Source: UBA5195 sp034432755 (GTDB taxonomy: Bacteria; Chloroflexota; Anaerolineae; Anaerolineales; Villigracilaceae). Taken from it: a stretch of DNA of 64,000 nucleotides. The stretch lies in contig DAOUBQ010000054.1 in the NCBI GenBank assembly GCA_034432755.1, positions 32,243-96,242 of the forward strand. Reading direction: 5' to 3'. This document shows, one piece after another, positions 24,008-31,352 of this stretch. Numbering within the stretch: position 1 is the stretch's first letter; every line of letters starts with the position of its first letter. The position numbers were made by a program, and so were the translations under genes. A model generated the notes under the pieces. It made no database searches. It was given only the letters and a program-made list of their open reading frames with translations, and was not told the origin of the DNA.

Positions 24008-26038
24008 TTACTGTTTGATGTACCACTGTTCGGGGTAAAGGATTTTGAACACGCCTTCAATCCAGCCCACGTACCACGAGTCGGCAAAGTTGCCAATGCG
24101 GACGTTGTAGGGCTGCAGATTCACGCCGCCCTGGAAAGCGCCGATAGTGTAGAACTGCTCTGTAGCGAACTCAATCACCTTCTTCATTGCGGCAATCTGC
24201 TGTTCTTGGGTGGGTTTTGAGATGGCATCATTGTACTGCTGGCGGGCATCTAGCGCCCACTGTGGGGGTTCCACTTCGCCTTCAATGCCCGTTCCGCCAC
24301 GTTGTTTGATAGACCACAAGTTCCAGCCATTGCTGTAGTGACCGAATTGCTCGAAGGGGACGTAGTTGCGCGGGTCGAGCATGGCAGTCAGGCCAGCGCC
24401 GCCTTCACCGGTGCTGAGGAAGGCCTCTACCTGGTTGGTTTTCCAAACCGGTTCCCATTGCTGGTCGGGCATGGCGTTCATCTGGGCATCCAGGCCAACC
24501 GCGCGCAGGTATTCGATGGTCTTTTCGCCAACCTGGGTATTGTTGGGCGCCCAACTCCAGTTGTTGATGACAACCAGGATAATATTAAAGGGCTTTCCAT
24601 CGGGGCCAAGTCTCATGCCATTGGCATCTTTGTTGGGAAGAACTTTGTCCAGGTACTCGTTGGCTTTGGCCAGGTCGTATTCCAGGTATTGCTTGTTGCA
24701 TGTTTCGTTGTAGAGCGGCGAAGACGGTTGCGGGCAAACCTGGGAGGGGTAGCCCTGGCCCTGATTGAACAGGTCAATCAATTCTTCGCGGTTGATGGCA
24801 TACGAGACGCCGATGCGGAAGTTCTTGTCGGAGAACACTGCACCTTTTTCAGGGTGTGTCCAGTTGAATTGCAAGACGTAGTTGTTCGCGCCATCACCGA
24901 GCATTTCGCTCAGGGCCAGTTTGCCGGCATCGGCGGCTTCGATGTATTGGGGGCGGGCATCAGAAGGCGGGTCTTTGATGAGGTCAATATCGCCGTTCAA
25001 TAGGGCCAGCAGGCGCGCCTGGTCATCTTGGAAGGATGTGCCAACGAGTTTGTCAATGTATGGCAGCTGGTTGCCTTTGTCGTCCACCTTCCAGTAATAG
25101 GGGTTGCGTTCCATGATGATGGTCGTGCCTGCGCCAAGCGGCTGAACAACACGCCACGCGTTGATGGTGGGGAGAGCAGGATCGCGGAAGAAGGCTGCAT
25201 CGGGGTCGCCCCAGTTGGCGGGGGCTTTGGCAAAGAATAGCGACACCCAGCTTTCTTGTCCTTCGGCTTTTACCAGCTCGTCAATGTTTTTATTGTATTT
25301 GGAATGGAATTGCTGAAGGTAATGCTTGGGGTACATGGCAAACTGGCGTCCCTGCCATTCGGCCAGAATCATGGGGAAGGTGCCATACGATTTGGGGAAG
25401 ATGAACTTGACGGTGTAGTCATCTACCTTCTCAAACTTAAAGTCCTTGGCCATGTCGCCTGGGCACCAGTCCGCGCCAAAACCGGAGGGGCTCAGTTCGG
25501 GGTCCATCAAAAAGTCTTCCACGTAGAAAGCAATGTCATCGGCAGTGAAGGGTTCGCCATCGCTCCATTTCATGCCTTTGCGCAGGGTAGCGGTCCAGAC
25601 CGATGAATCGGCGTTGGCTTCGAGGCTTTCGAGGATGTTCGGTTCAACACCAGAAAAATCGGGGCGCCAACTGGTCAGGTGTTCCCAGCCAGCCAGGTAG
25701 AGCATACCGCCCCAGGCCGCGCTGCCACCGGTGAATCCAAATTGCATTTCGCCGCCATAAACGCCGGTTTCTTTGAAGGGCGTCACGACGCGCGGATTTT
25801 CGGGCAGGCGCTCATCAACGGGCGGGAGTTGGCCTGTCTGAACCAGTTCTGCGGTCATTGGCGATTCGTGGAACTTTGAGGCAGGAGCGGTTGGTTCAGC
25901 GGGAGCGGCAGGTTGTTCGGTTGCCGGGGCCGGCGCGGTGGGTTGCTCTTGCTCGGCCACAGGCGCTGGTTGCCCGCAGGCGCTCAGGACGAATGCCAGA
26001 ACGAGCAAGATGCTGAACAAAACGTGAAACTTACGCAT
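24008..26038 (-). CDS. Extracellular solute-binding lipoprotein, family 5 (Opp/Dpp type)
   Basis: A 676-residue binding lipoprotein. The signal peptide ends LAFVLSACGQ with lipidated Cys 21, followed by an Ala/Pro/Glu-rich linker. The mature part has SBP family 5 landmarks: ADDIAFYVEDFL, RIGVSYAINREELIDLFNQG and a C-terminal domain closing the cleft. The ATG at 26038, behind TTGGAGGA, is preferred over a frame start at 26050. It is larger than most peptide-binding proteins (about 540), like the long family members that bind cello-, manno- or xylo-oligosaccharides. It heads the importer operon. Confidence 0.92.
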   Translation of the reverse strand: MRKFHVLFSILLVLAFVLSACGQPAPVAEQEQPTAPAPATEQPAAPAEPTAPASKFHESPMTAELVQTGQLPPVDERLPENPRVVTPFKETGVYGGEMQFGFTGGSAAWGGMLYLAGWEHLTSWRPDFSGVEPNILESLEANADSSVWTATLRKGMKWSDGEPFTADDIAFYVEDFLMDPELSPSGFGADWCPGDMAKDFKFEKVDDYTVKFIFPKSYGTFPMILAEWQGRQFAMYPKHYLQQFHSKYNKNIDELVKAEGQESWVSLFFAKAPANWGDPDAAFFRDPALPTINAWRVVQPLGAGTTIIMERNPYYWKVDDKGNQLPYIDKLVGTSFQDDQARLLALLNGDIDLIKDPPSDARPQYIEAADAGKLALSEMLGDGANNYVLQFNWTHPEKGAVFSDKNFRIGVSYAINREELIDLFNQGQGYPSQVCPQPSSPLYNETCNKQYLEYDLAKANEYLDKVLPNKDANGMRLGPDGKPFNIILVVINNWSWAPNNTQVGEKTIEYLRAVGLDAQMNAMPDQQWEPVWKTNQVEAFLSTGEGGAGLTAMLDPRNYVPFEQFGHYSNGWNLWSIKQRGGTGIEGEVEPPQWALDARQQYNDAISKPTQEQQIAAMKKVIEFATEQFYTIGAFQGGVNLQPYNVRIGNFADSWYVGWIEGVFKILYPEQWYIKQ

Positions 26039-26118
26039 AGTATCCTCCAAATCAGGGTGAGAAAATAGTTAAGTCGGGCGCGATAGGTGATTTCTTCTCT
26101 CTCTCGTATAAACGACGT

Positions 26119-26129
26119 TCACCTCCTTT
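26119..26129 (-). promoter_or_regulatory. Near-perfect Shine-Dalgarno sequence without a clear gene
   Basis: The minus strand reads AAAGGAGGTGA, complementary to the 3' end of 16S rRNA, only 4 bases after the first LacI gene. No ATG, GTG or TTG stands at the normal distance; a GTG overlapping it would open a 17-codon frame ending at about 26071. The binding-protein gene 80 bases further on has its own GGAGG. Confidence 0.4.
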
Positions 26130-26132
26130 GGG

Positions 26133-27179
26133 TTACTTGCTTTCACATGAACATTGCGCAACCGTTTCTCGCAAAATCAGGTCGGTTGCCAGCACGGTGG
26201 TAATTTTGGGCTGCAATGGGTTGCGCGCGCGCTCAATCAGGGCCTGCACGCCCAACGATCCCATCCAACTTTTGTGAACATGGACGGTGGTGAGCGCGGG
26301 AGTTGTTTCTCCGGCCAGGTCAATGTTATCGAAGCCAATCACGGAAACTTCTTGCGGGACTTTCAGCCCCAACTCATGGATGGCGTTGAGCGCGCCAATG
26401 GCAGTTTCGTCGTTGCAACAAAACAAGGCTGTGACCTGTTTTTCGCGTTCGAGCAGGTTCCAGACCGCAACCTGGCCCCCCAGCCGCGAAAGTTCTGTTT
26501 CGACAATGAATGGCTGCAACCCATATTCGCTCAACGTTTCCAGGTAGCCGCGTTTTCGCTGGTGAATGCTGGGTGGCGAGAGCGGATTCCAACCTGCCAG
26601 CCCGATTCGCGTATGCCCATTCTCTATGAGATGCGTCACCGCCTTGCGCGCGCCACCGATATTGTCGGTCACGATGCTGTCGCATCTCAGATTGGGCGCG
26701 TAACTATCCACCAGTACAATCGGCAGGTCTGATTTTCGCTTAATCATTTGCACGGTGTCATCAATAAAAGCGCCTGCCATGATTAATCCATCAATGCGTT
26801 GCTGGTTAATCATGGCAGGCCATTGCACGGGATGATTGCTGGAGTCCACCTCGATATTTGCTACCATCAGGCTGATGTTGTGCCGCTGGCAGGTGTTGGT
26901 AACGCCCAACTGAATGCGAGAGTAAAACGGGTTAATGTCCCACACCAGTCCCAGGTCGTGCTTGATGAGCAAGCCGATGACCGCAATATCAACTCCTTCG
27001 GGCGGGCGCGACTTGAACTTGAGATCGTAGCCCAAAGACACTGCCACATCCATCACCCGCGCGCGCGTCTCTGGCGCAACGGTTGGGCGGTCGTTGAGCG
27101 CAGCCGAAACGGTGCCAACTGATACGCCGGCAATATCGGCAATGTTTTTTAGCGTGGGGGATTGATCGGGGGTAGGCAT
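26133..27179 (-). CDS. LacI-family transcriptional regulator (paralog 1)
   Basis: A 348-residue LacI/GalR-family regulator. The helix-turn-helix is residues 9-30 (TLKNIADIAGVSVGTVSAAL), followed by a hinge helix and a periplasmic-binding-like sensor domain (VIGLLIKHDLG, VSVIGFDNIDLAGETTPALT). The ATG at 27179 is chosen for the domain start; an ATG at 27203 is possible, and neither has a good ribosome-binding site. It has the same length as the next LacI gene and reads like a paralog (NPFYS, IEVD, PVQWPAM shared). It stands directly before the importer operon and probably senses a sugar taken up by it. Confidence 0.92.
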   Translation of the reverse strand: MPTPDQSPTLKNIADIAGVSVGTVSAALNDRPTVAPETRARVMDVAVSLGYDLKFKSRPPEGVDIAVIGLLIKHDLGLVWDINPFYSRIQLGVTNTCQRHNISLMVANIEVDSSNHPVQWPAMINQQRIDGLIMAGAFIDDTVQMIKRKSDLPIVLVDSYAPNLRCDSIVTDNIGGARKAVTHLIENGHTRIGLAGWNPLSPPSIHQRKRGYLETLSEYGLQPFIVETELSRLGGQVAVWNLLEREKQVTALFCCNDETAIGALNAIHELGLKVPQEVSVIGFDNIDLAGETTPALTTVHVHKSWMGSLGVQALIERARNPLQPKITTVLATDLILRETVAQCSCESK

Positions 27180-27209
27180 TTTAATCAAAAATTGAAATTT
27201 CATTTGAAA

Positions 27210-27228
27210 ATTCAATCATTGATTGAAT
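27210..27228. promoter_or_regulatory. 19-bp palindrome upstream of LacI paralog 1
   Basis: ATTCAATCA-T-TGATTGAAT is a perfect palindrome 31 bases upstream of the first LacI start, in an AT-rich stretch. A second imperfect dyad (TTGAAATTT and AAAATTCAA) is at 27192-27214. Candidate operator for self-regulation or for control by the second LacI protein. It does not match the TGAACGTTCA sites. Confidence 0.5.
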
Positions 27229-27318
27229 ATTATCATCAAATTAACGAAATTTCAAGAGGGTGACGCTCTTTATGACATTTGTCGTGTTAAAAGGTGACTG
27301 GAAGCGCATCGTCCAAAC

Positions 27319-27346
27319 AAAAAACGAGCGATTTCGCTCGTTTTTT
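27319..27346 (-). terminator. Rho-independent terminator after LacI paralog 2
   Basis: AAAAAACGAGCG, loop ATTT, CGCTCGTTTTTT: a perfect 12-bp stem with A-run and T-run, so it could work in both directions. It lies 28 bases beyond the stop of the second LacI gene. Confidence 0.9.
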
Positions 27347-27373
27347 GTTAACAAAACATGAATTGGTAAAGTG

Positions 27374-28420
27374 TCAGGTGCTACCGGCGCGCCGGGGAGG
27401 GGCGGTGCTTTCACGTATGACCAATTGCGTTGAAACCAGCGTACTCGTTTTTGGCTTTTCGGGGTGCGCGGCGCGTTCGAGCAGGAAACGCACGCCTAAC
27501 ATGCCCATCCAGTTCTTATGGATGTGAATCGTGGTCAGTGGTGTGGGTAGTTCTCCGGCCAGAGCGATATTATCAAATCCGACGATAGAAATGTCGCGCG
27601 GCACATGCAACCCCAACTCTTGCGCGGCAGCCATCGCCCCGGCGGCTGAGTCATCGTTGCAGGCAAACAGGGCGGTAATTTCGGGATGTTCTTTCAGCAA
27701 ACTTAGCGTTGCCCGATGGACCTCGGCGCGAGAAAGTTTAGAATTAGCGATATATTGTGCATGAAACAGCCCGCGCTCTTTCATGATAGCGATATATGTT
27801 TTACGCCGCTCGGCAATGCTTGGCGGACAACTATCCTGTGAGCCGAGCAGGGCAATGTTCAGATGTCCTAACGACAACAAGTGATTTAAGGCCAGTTCCA
27901 CGCCTTGAACGTTATCGGTGACAATGCTATCAAACGGAAGGTTGACCGCGTAACTATCCACCAGGATGGTAGGCAGGTTCAATTTTTGTTTGGCAGCGTA
28001 GGCCGCCGCCTCTAGCTGCGTTCCTAAAAAAATCAGCCCCTCTACCAATTGACTGTCGAGCATGGCTGGCCATTCGACCGGGCGATTCTCCAGGTCAACT
28101 TCAATGCTCGACACCATCAAGCCAATGCCCAGTTTGCGGCATTCGGTTTCAATGCCAGAAATAATGTGGCTGTAAAACGGGTTGGCCAGCGCCGGTTCGC
28201 CCACGTCATGTTTGGCGAGAACGCCGATAACAGAAATTTCTGGCGTTTTCGGAATGGCGTAGTCGCGGCGTTCTTTGAAAACATATCCGAGCGTGCGCGC
28301 CGCGTCGAGCACCCGGCTGCGGGTTTCGTCGGTTACTTTGGGGTTGTTGTTGAGCGCCTGCGAGGCCGTCCCAATCGAAACCCCTGCCAGCTTGGCGACA
28401 TCCTGCAATGTGATGGACAT
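27374..28420 (-). CDS. LacI-family transcriptional regulator (paralog 2)
   Basis: A 348-residue LacI/GalR-family regulator with a helix-turn-helix at residues 3-24 (ITLQDVAKLAGVSIGTASQA) and the sensor-domain landmarks VIGVLAKHDVG, IEVDLENRPVEWPAM and ISIVGFDNIALAGELPTPLT. The ATG at 28420 follows GAGGAAA at good distance; an upstream extension to 28498 is not supported. It is a tandem paralog of the regulator downstream and has its own terminator. The two TGAACGTTCA-type sites before deoC are plausible targets of one of the two. Confidence 0.93.
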   Translation of the reverse strand: MSITLQDVAKLAGVSIGTASQALNNNPKVTDETRSRVLDAARTLGYVFKERRDYAIPKTPEISVIGVLAKHDVGEPALANPFYSHIISGIETECRKLGIGLMVSSIEVDLENRPVEWPAMLDSQLVEGLIFLGTQLEAAAYAAKQKLNLPTILVDSYAVNLPFDSIVTDNVQGVELALNHLLSLGHLNIALLGSQDSCPPSIAERRKTYIAIMKERGLFHAQYIANSKLSRAEVHRATLSLLKEHPEITALFACNDDSAAGAMAAAQELGLHVPRDISIVGFDNIALAGELPTPLTTIHIHKNWMGMLGVRFLLERAAHPEKPKTSTLVSTQLVIRESTAPPRRAGST

Positions 28421-28525
28421 ACCCTGGTTTCCTCTTTTCGATGATAGATGCTCAACAGTTTCAACTGGCATTTTAGGAATGGTGTGTGCGGTGAACAACC
28501 TTATTCAAGTGCAAGTGAGCAACAT

Positions 28526-28708
28526 CTATGGCAAGTGTTTGCGCGGTTCAGACAACCAGAAACTGGGAAAACGCACCATTTCGCCTTTGCTGCCAAAGGT
28601 CTGGGTGAAGGTTGCCTCGGTCATGCTTTTGCCTTTTTCGGGCAGGCGGGCGACTTTGATGATTAAATTTACATTATAACTGCCGATGACGACGACGTTG
28701 GGGGCCAT
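28526..28708 (-). pseudogene. Ribokinase gene fragment (first ~45 codons)
   Basis: The frame begins MAPNVVVIGSYNVNLIIKVA, then RLPEKGKSMTEATFTQTFGSKG. The intact ribokinase at 12985 reads MNQKIVVIGSSNVDFIMKVA, then RLPEKGESTTDATFIQTFGGKG. Similarity stops at that point, and 18 unrelated residues lead to a stop at 28526, so the kinase lacks its catalytic half. The first 40 bases overlap the end of the glycosyltransferase gene, whose stop codon is supplied by this fragment. It is a partial duplication, now decaying. Confidence 0.85.
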
Positions 28709-29871
28709 CTTTGTTCCCGCTGATAGAGATTCTCGTAACTCTGGAGGACGTTCTCCAGGCTGTGTTTTTGCGCGCGCTCCAGGCTGGCCTGCCCCATGGC
28801 GGGCCAAGAGTCGCGCTCGTCGAGCAGCGCCGCCATCTGACGGGCGGCGTCCGCCGCATCGCCAGAGCGGAAGAGCCGCCCGTTGACGCCGGGCGTCACC
28901 AGTTCCGGCAGGGCGACGGCGTCCGCCAGCAGCATGGGCCGGGCGCAGGCCATTGCCTCCAGCGAGGCGATGCTCAAAAGTTCGGCCTCGCCGGGCATGA
29001 CGAAAATATCAGCGCTGTTCAGCAGGCCGGGCAAATCCTCGTTGGCGACAAAGCCGGGAAAGTGAATCTGCCCGCTCAGCCCCAGCGCGCGCGCCAGCGC
29101 CCGCATTTCTTCCAGCACGCCGCCTTTTCCGGCAATCAACAGCTGCACGTCAGCGCGTTTCAGCCGGTGAAAAGCCCGGATGAGCACATCCAGCCTTTTT
29201 TCGCTGTCCACCCGCCCGACGAAGAGAAAAAGCGGTTGGGTGGGATGCAGCCCAAAACGCTGACGCAGCGCGGCGCGATTGACCGAAGAATCCGGGTGGA
29301 AGCGGGCGGTGTCAATGCCACAGGAGATGGATTCGACCGGCGGACGCAGCCCCGCCGCTTTCAGCAGCCTGCCCGCCGCCGCTGATTGCGTCACAACGAC
29401 ATCCAGCCGGTTGTAGACTTCCAGCGCCCAGCGCCAGCCGAGCCAGCGATAGAGCGGGCGCAGCGCGCGGTTGAAAGGGACATACGCCACCAGATTCTCT
29501 GGCATAAAGTGATTTGTGCCAATCAGCCGAATTTTCCGCCGCCGCGCCTCCAGCGCAAAGGCGCGGCTGAGCGGGTAGTGGTCGTGAATGTGAACCACTT
29601 CCGGTTGAAATTCTGTCAAAATGCGGCGCACTTCGCCCATTCGTACCGGGCTGAAGCGGCCTTCTTCATGCAGAAAGCGCAGGCTGAGCGAGGCTTGCGC
29701 CTCCAGCCTGACGCCGTTGCGCTCGGTCTGGAAGGGCTGGCCTTTTTCGGATGGGTACGCCACGCAGACGGCGTGACCGCGCCGCGCCAGCCCCTCGGCC
29801 AGGTTGGTGGTGAAAACTGCCTGCCCGTTCAGGGCGGGGGCGTAGGTGGTGCCAACGATGAGAATTCGCAT
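28669..29871 (-). CDS. GT4-type glycosyltransferase
   Basis: A 400-residue glycosyltransferase with GT-B fold. MRILIVGTTYAPALNGQAVF at the start is the acceptor domain. The nucleotide-sugar domain has FLFVGRVDSEKRLDVLIRAF and the E-x7-E motif in PGEAELLSIASLEAMACARP. The ATG at 29871 is the natural start; a longer frame to 30036 overlaps the DedA gene. Such enzymes build lipid-linked or cell-envelope glycans on the cytoplasmic face, often adding mannose or glucose to a diacylglycerol or phosphatidylinositol acceptor. The last residues (QRWPPTSSSSAVIM) come from an out-of-frame reading of the ribokinase fragment, so the native C-terminus was replaced. Confidence 0.88.
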   Translation of the reverse strand: MRILIVGTTYAPALNGQAVFTTNLAEGLARRGHAVCVAYPSEKGQPFQTERNGVRLEAQASLSLRFLHEEGRFSPVRMGEVRRILTEFQPEVVHIHDHYPLSRAFALEARRRKIRLIGTNHFMPENLVAYVPFNRALRPLYRWLGWRWALEVYNRLDVVVTQSAAAGRLLKAAGLRPPVESISCGIDTARFHPDSSVNRAALRQRFGLHPTQPLFLFVGRVDSEKRLDVLIRAFHRLKRADVQLLIAGKGGVLEEMRALARALGLSGQIHFPGFVANEDLPGLLNSADIFVMPGEAELLSIASLEAMACARPMLLADAVALPELVTPGVNGRLFRSGDAADAARQMAALLDERDSWPAMGQASLERAQKHSLENVLQSYENLYQREQRWPPTSSSSAVIM

Positions 29872-29884
29872 TTTTTGGGATGTT

Positions 29885-30514
29885 TTATTCGCTGGTTTCG
29901 GCTTGTTCTTCGGCTTTTCCGAGGGTGCGGCGTACCAGCCAGAAGAGAAAAGCGACAAAGAGCGCCGAGGCCAGCAGAATGGCGTATTCCAGCCCGCGCT
30001 CGACGCGCTTGATGGCCTCGGTAGTGTAGAAACCAATCAGCACCAGCGCGCCCGTCCAAATCATCTCCGCGCCAAAAACGGCGGGGAACCATTTTTTGAG
30101 CGGGGTTTTCATCAACCCGGCGGCGACCAGCGCCGGGATGACCAGGCTGACGGAAAGTTTCGCCATGAAGAGAATTTTCGCGGCGTGTTTTTGCATGGCT
30201 TTTTCCATGCGTTCCAGGCGCGCCGGGCTGATGCCGAAGCGCCGCCCCAGGCTGAAGAGCCATTCGGCTTTGCCGAGGTAGCCGAGGCTGTACCAGGTCA
30301 AATCGGCGCCGAGGTTGCCCGCCGCCGCCGAGAAAAATACCAGCCAGGGGCGCATCACCCCGGCGGAGGCCGCGCCCGCGCCCAGCAGGGTGGCAATCGG
30401 CCCCTCGACGGCTACCGTCCCGGCCAAAATCAGGTAGGACCAGAAGCCCCATTCGGGCAGTTGCCCGCCTTTGAGGGTTTGAAACAGGTTGGTAATCCAG
30501 TTGAGTAGTTCCAT
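29885..30514 (-). CDS. DedA-family membrane protein
   Basis: A 209-residue integral membrane protein with the DedA pattern: GTVAVEGPIATLLGAGAA near residue 32, NLGADLTWYSLGYLGKAEW with the conserved acidic residue, and AKLSVSLVIPALVAAGLMK. DedA/VTT proteins move lipid carriers such as undecaprenyl phosphate or phosphatidylethanolamine across membranes. It is 13 bases upstream of the glycosyltransferase gene, so a joint role in envelope glycan or lipid handling is likely. A TATAAT box ends only 9 bases before the ATG, so the mRNA is probably leaderless. Confidence 0.88.
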   Translation of the reverse strand: MELLNWITNLFQTLKGGQLPEWGFWSYLILAGTVAVEGPIATLLGAGAASAGVMRPWLVFFSAAAGNLGADLTWYSLGYLGKAEWLFSLGRRFGISPARLERMEKAMQKHAAKILFMAKLSVSLVIPALVAAGLMKTPLKKWFPAVFGAEMIWTGALVLIGFYTTEAIKRVERGLEYAILLASALFVAFLFWLVRRTLGKAEEQAETSE

Positions 30515-30523
30515 AGGATGGCT

Positions 30524-30529
30524 ATTATA
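30524..30529 (-). promoter_or_regulatory. -10 box of the DedA gene (leaderless type)
   Basis: TATAAT on the minus strand followed by nine bases and the ATG. No Shine-Dalgarno sequence fits in between. Confidence 0.6.
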
Positions 30530-30674
30530 CCCGCCATGCATGGATACCACCTTTGGCCGTTTTCTGCTGTTTGAGCATTGAGCGCATGATCCGCCGCCCA
30601 GGCGCTGACCATGTGAATGGCGCGTTTTTCCAGCTTCTGGTCGCCTACTTGCGATTGATGTTGCTCGCTTGCTC

Positions 30675-31352
30675 CTAGCCTAATAACGCCAGCAGTTCGG
30701 TCAGCCGGGCGATTTGGTAAGTGACCGGCAGGTCGGTGGTTTTGTTTGAGGGGTTGTACCAGCAGGTGTTTATGCCATACTCCAGCCCGCCGCGCATGTC
30801 AGAGGTGAGGCTGTCGCCAATTAGTAATACGTTTTCTTTGGGCGGGCTGCCAATGCCGCGAAAGACGGCCTCGAAGTAGTCGTATGAAGGCTTGGCCGCG
30901 CCGACTTCTTCGGAGATGAAGACCCGCTCAAAACTGTCGCGCAAAACGGAACGCTCCAGCCGGAGACGTTGGACATCTTTCAGCCCGTTCGTGACCAGCG
31001 CCAGGTGGAAGCGCCCTCGCAGCGTGCCGATGACTTCTTGCGCGCCGGGCAGCAGGTCGGTGCCGAGGGCGAGATTCTGCAAGTAGAGCGCCGAAACCGT
31101 TTGCGGGTCGCTCGTCATACCCACTTCGTGGAAGAACAGCCGAAAGCGTTTGACCCGCAACTCTAGAGAGGTCACTTCGCCGCGCTCGAACTCCTGCCAC
31201 ACTTGCTGGTTACAGCGCGAGTAGATAGCGAAGAATTCGGGGCGAAAGGGCAGGTTGCTTTGTTCTAGCGTTTGGCGCAGGGCGGTGGCTTCGGCGCGGG
31301 GGAAGTCGAACAGGGTGTCATCGGCGTCGAACAAGAGCCAGGTGTATTTCAC
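30675..31352 (-). CDS. HAD-superfamily phosphatase, YjjG type
   Basis: A 225-residue haloacid dehalogenase-like hydrolase. Motif I is FDADDTLFDF (residues 8-17) with the nucleophile Asp, motif II LVTNGLKDVQ, motif III Lys in EVGAAKPSYDYF and motif IV LIGDSLTSDM. DADDTLFD plus the order of the cap helices matches YjjG-like 5'-nucleotidases that clean up non-canonical pyrimidine nucleotides. It overlaps the RimO stop by 4 bases (ATGA) and is translated with it. Confidence 0.88.
   Translation of the reverse strand: MKYTWLLFDADDTLFDFPRAEATALRQTLEQSNLPFRPEFFAIYSRCNQQVWQEFERGEVTSLELRVKRFRLFFHEVGMTSDPQTVSALYLQNLALGTDLLPGAQEVIGTLRGRFHLALVTNGLKDVQRLRLERSVLRDSFERVFISEEVGAAKPSYDYFEAVFRGIGSPPKENVLLIGDSLTSDMRGGLEYGINTCWYNPSNKTTDLPVTYQIARLTELLALLG

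Noticed and set aside
28669..30036. Extended glycosyltransferase from 30036
   Set aside because: The extra 55 residues overlap the DedA gene and lack the GT-B start; the ATG at 29871 fits the family.
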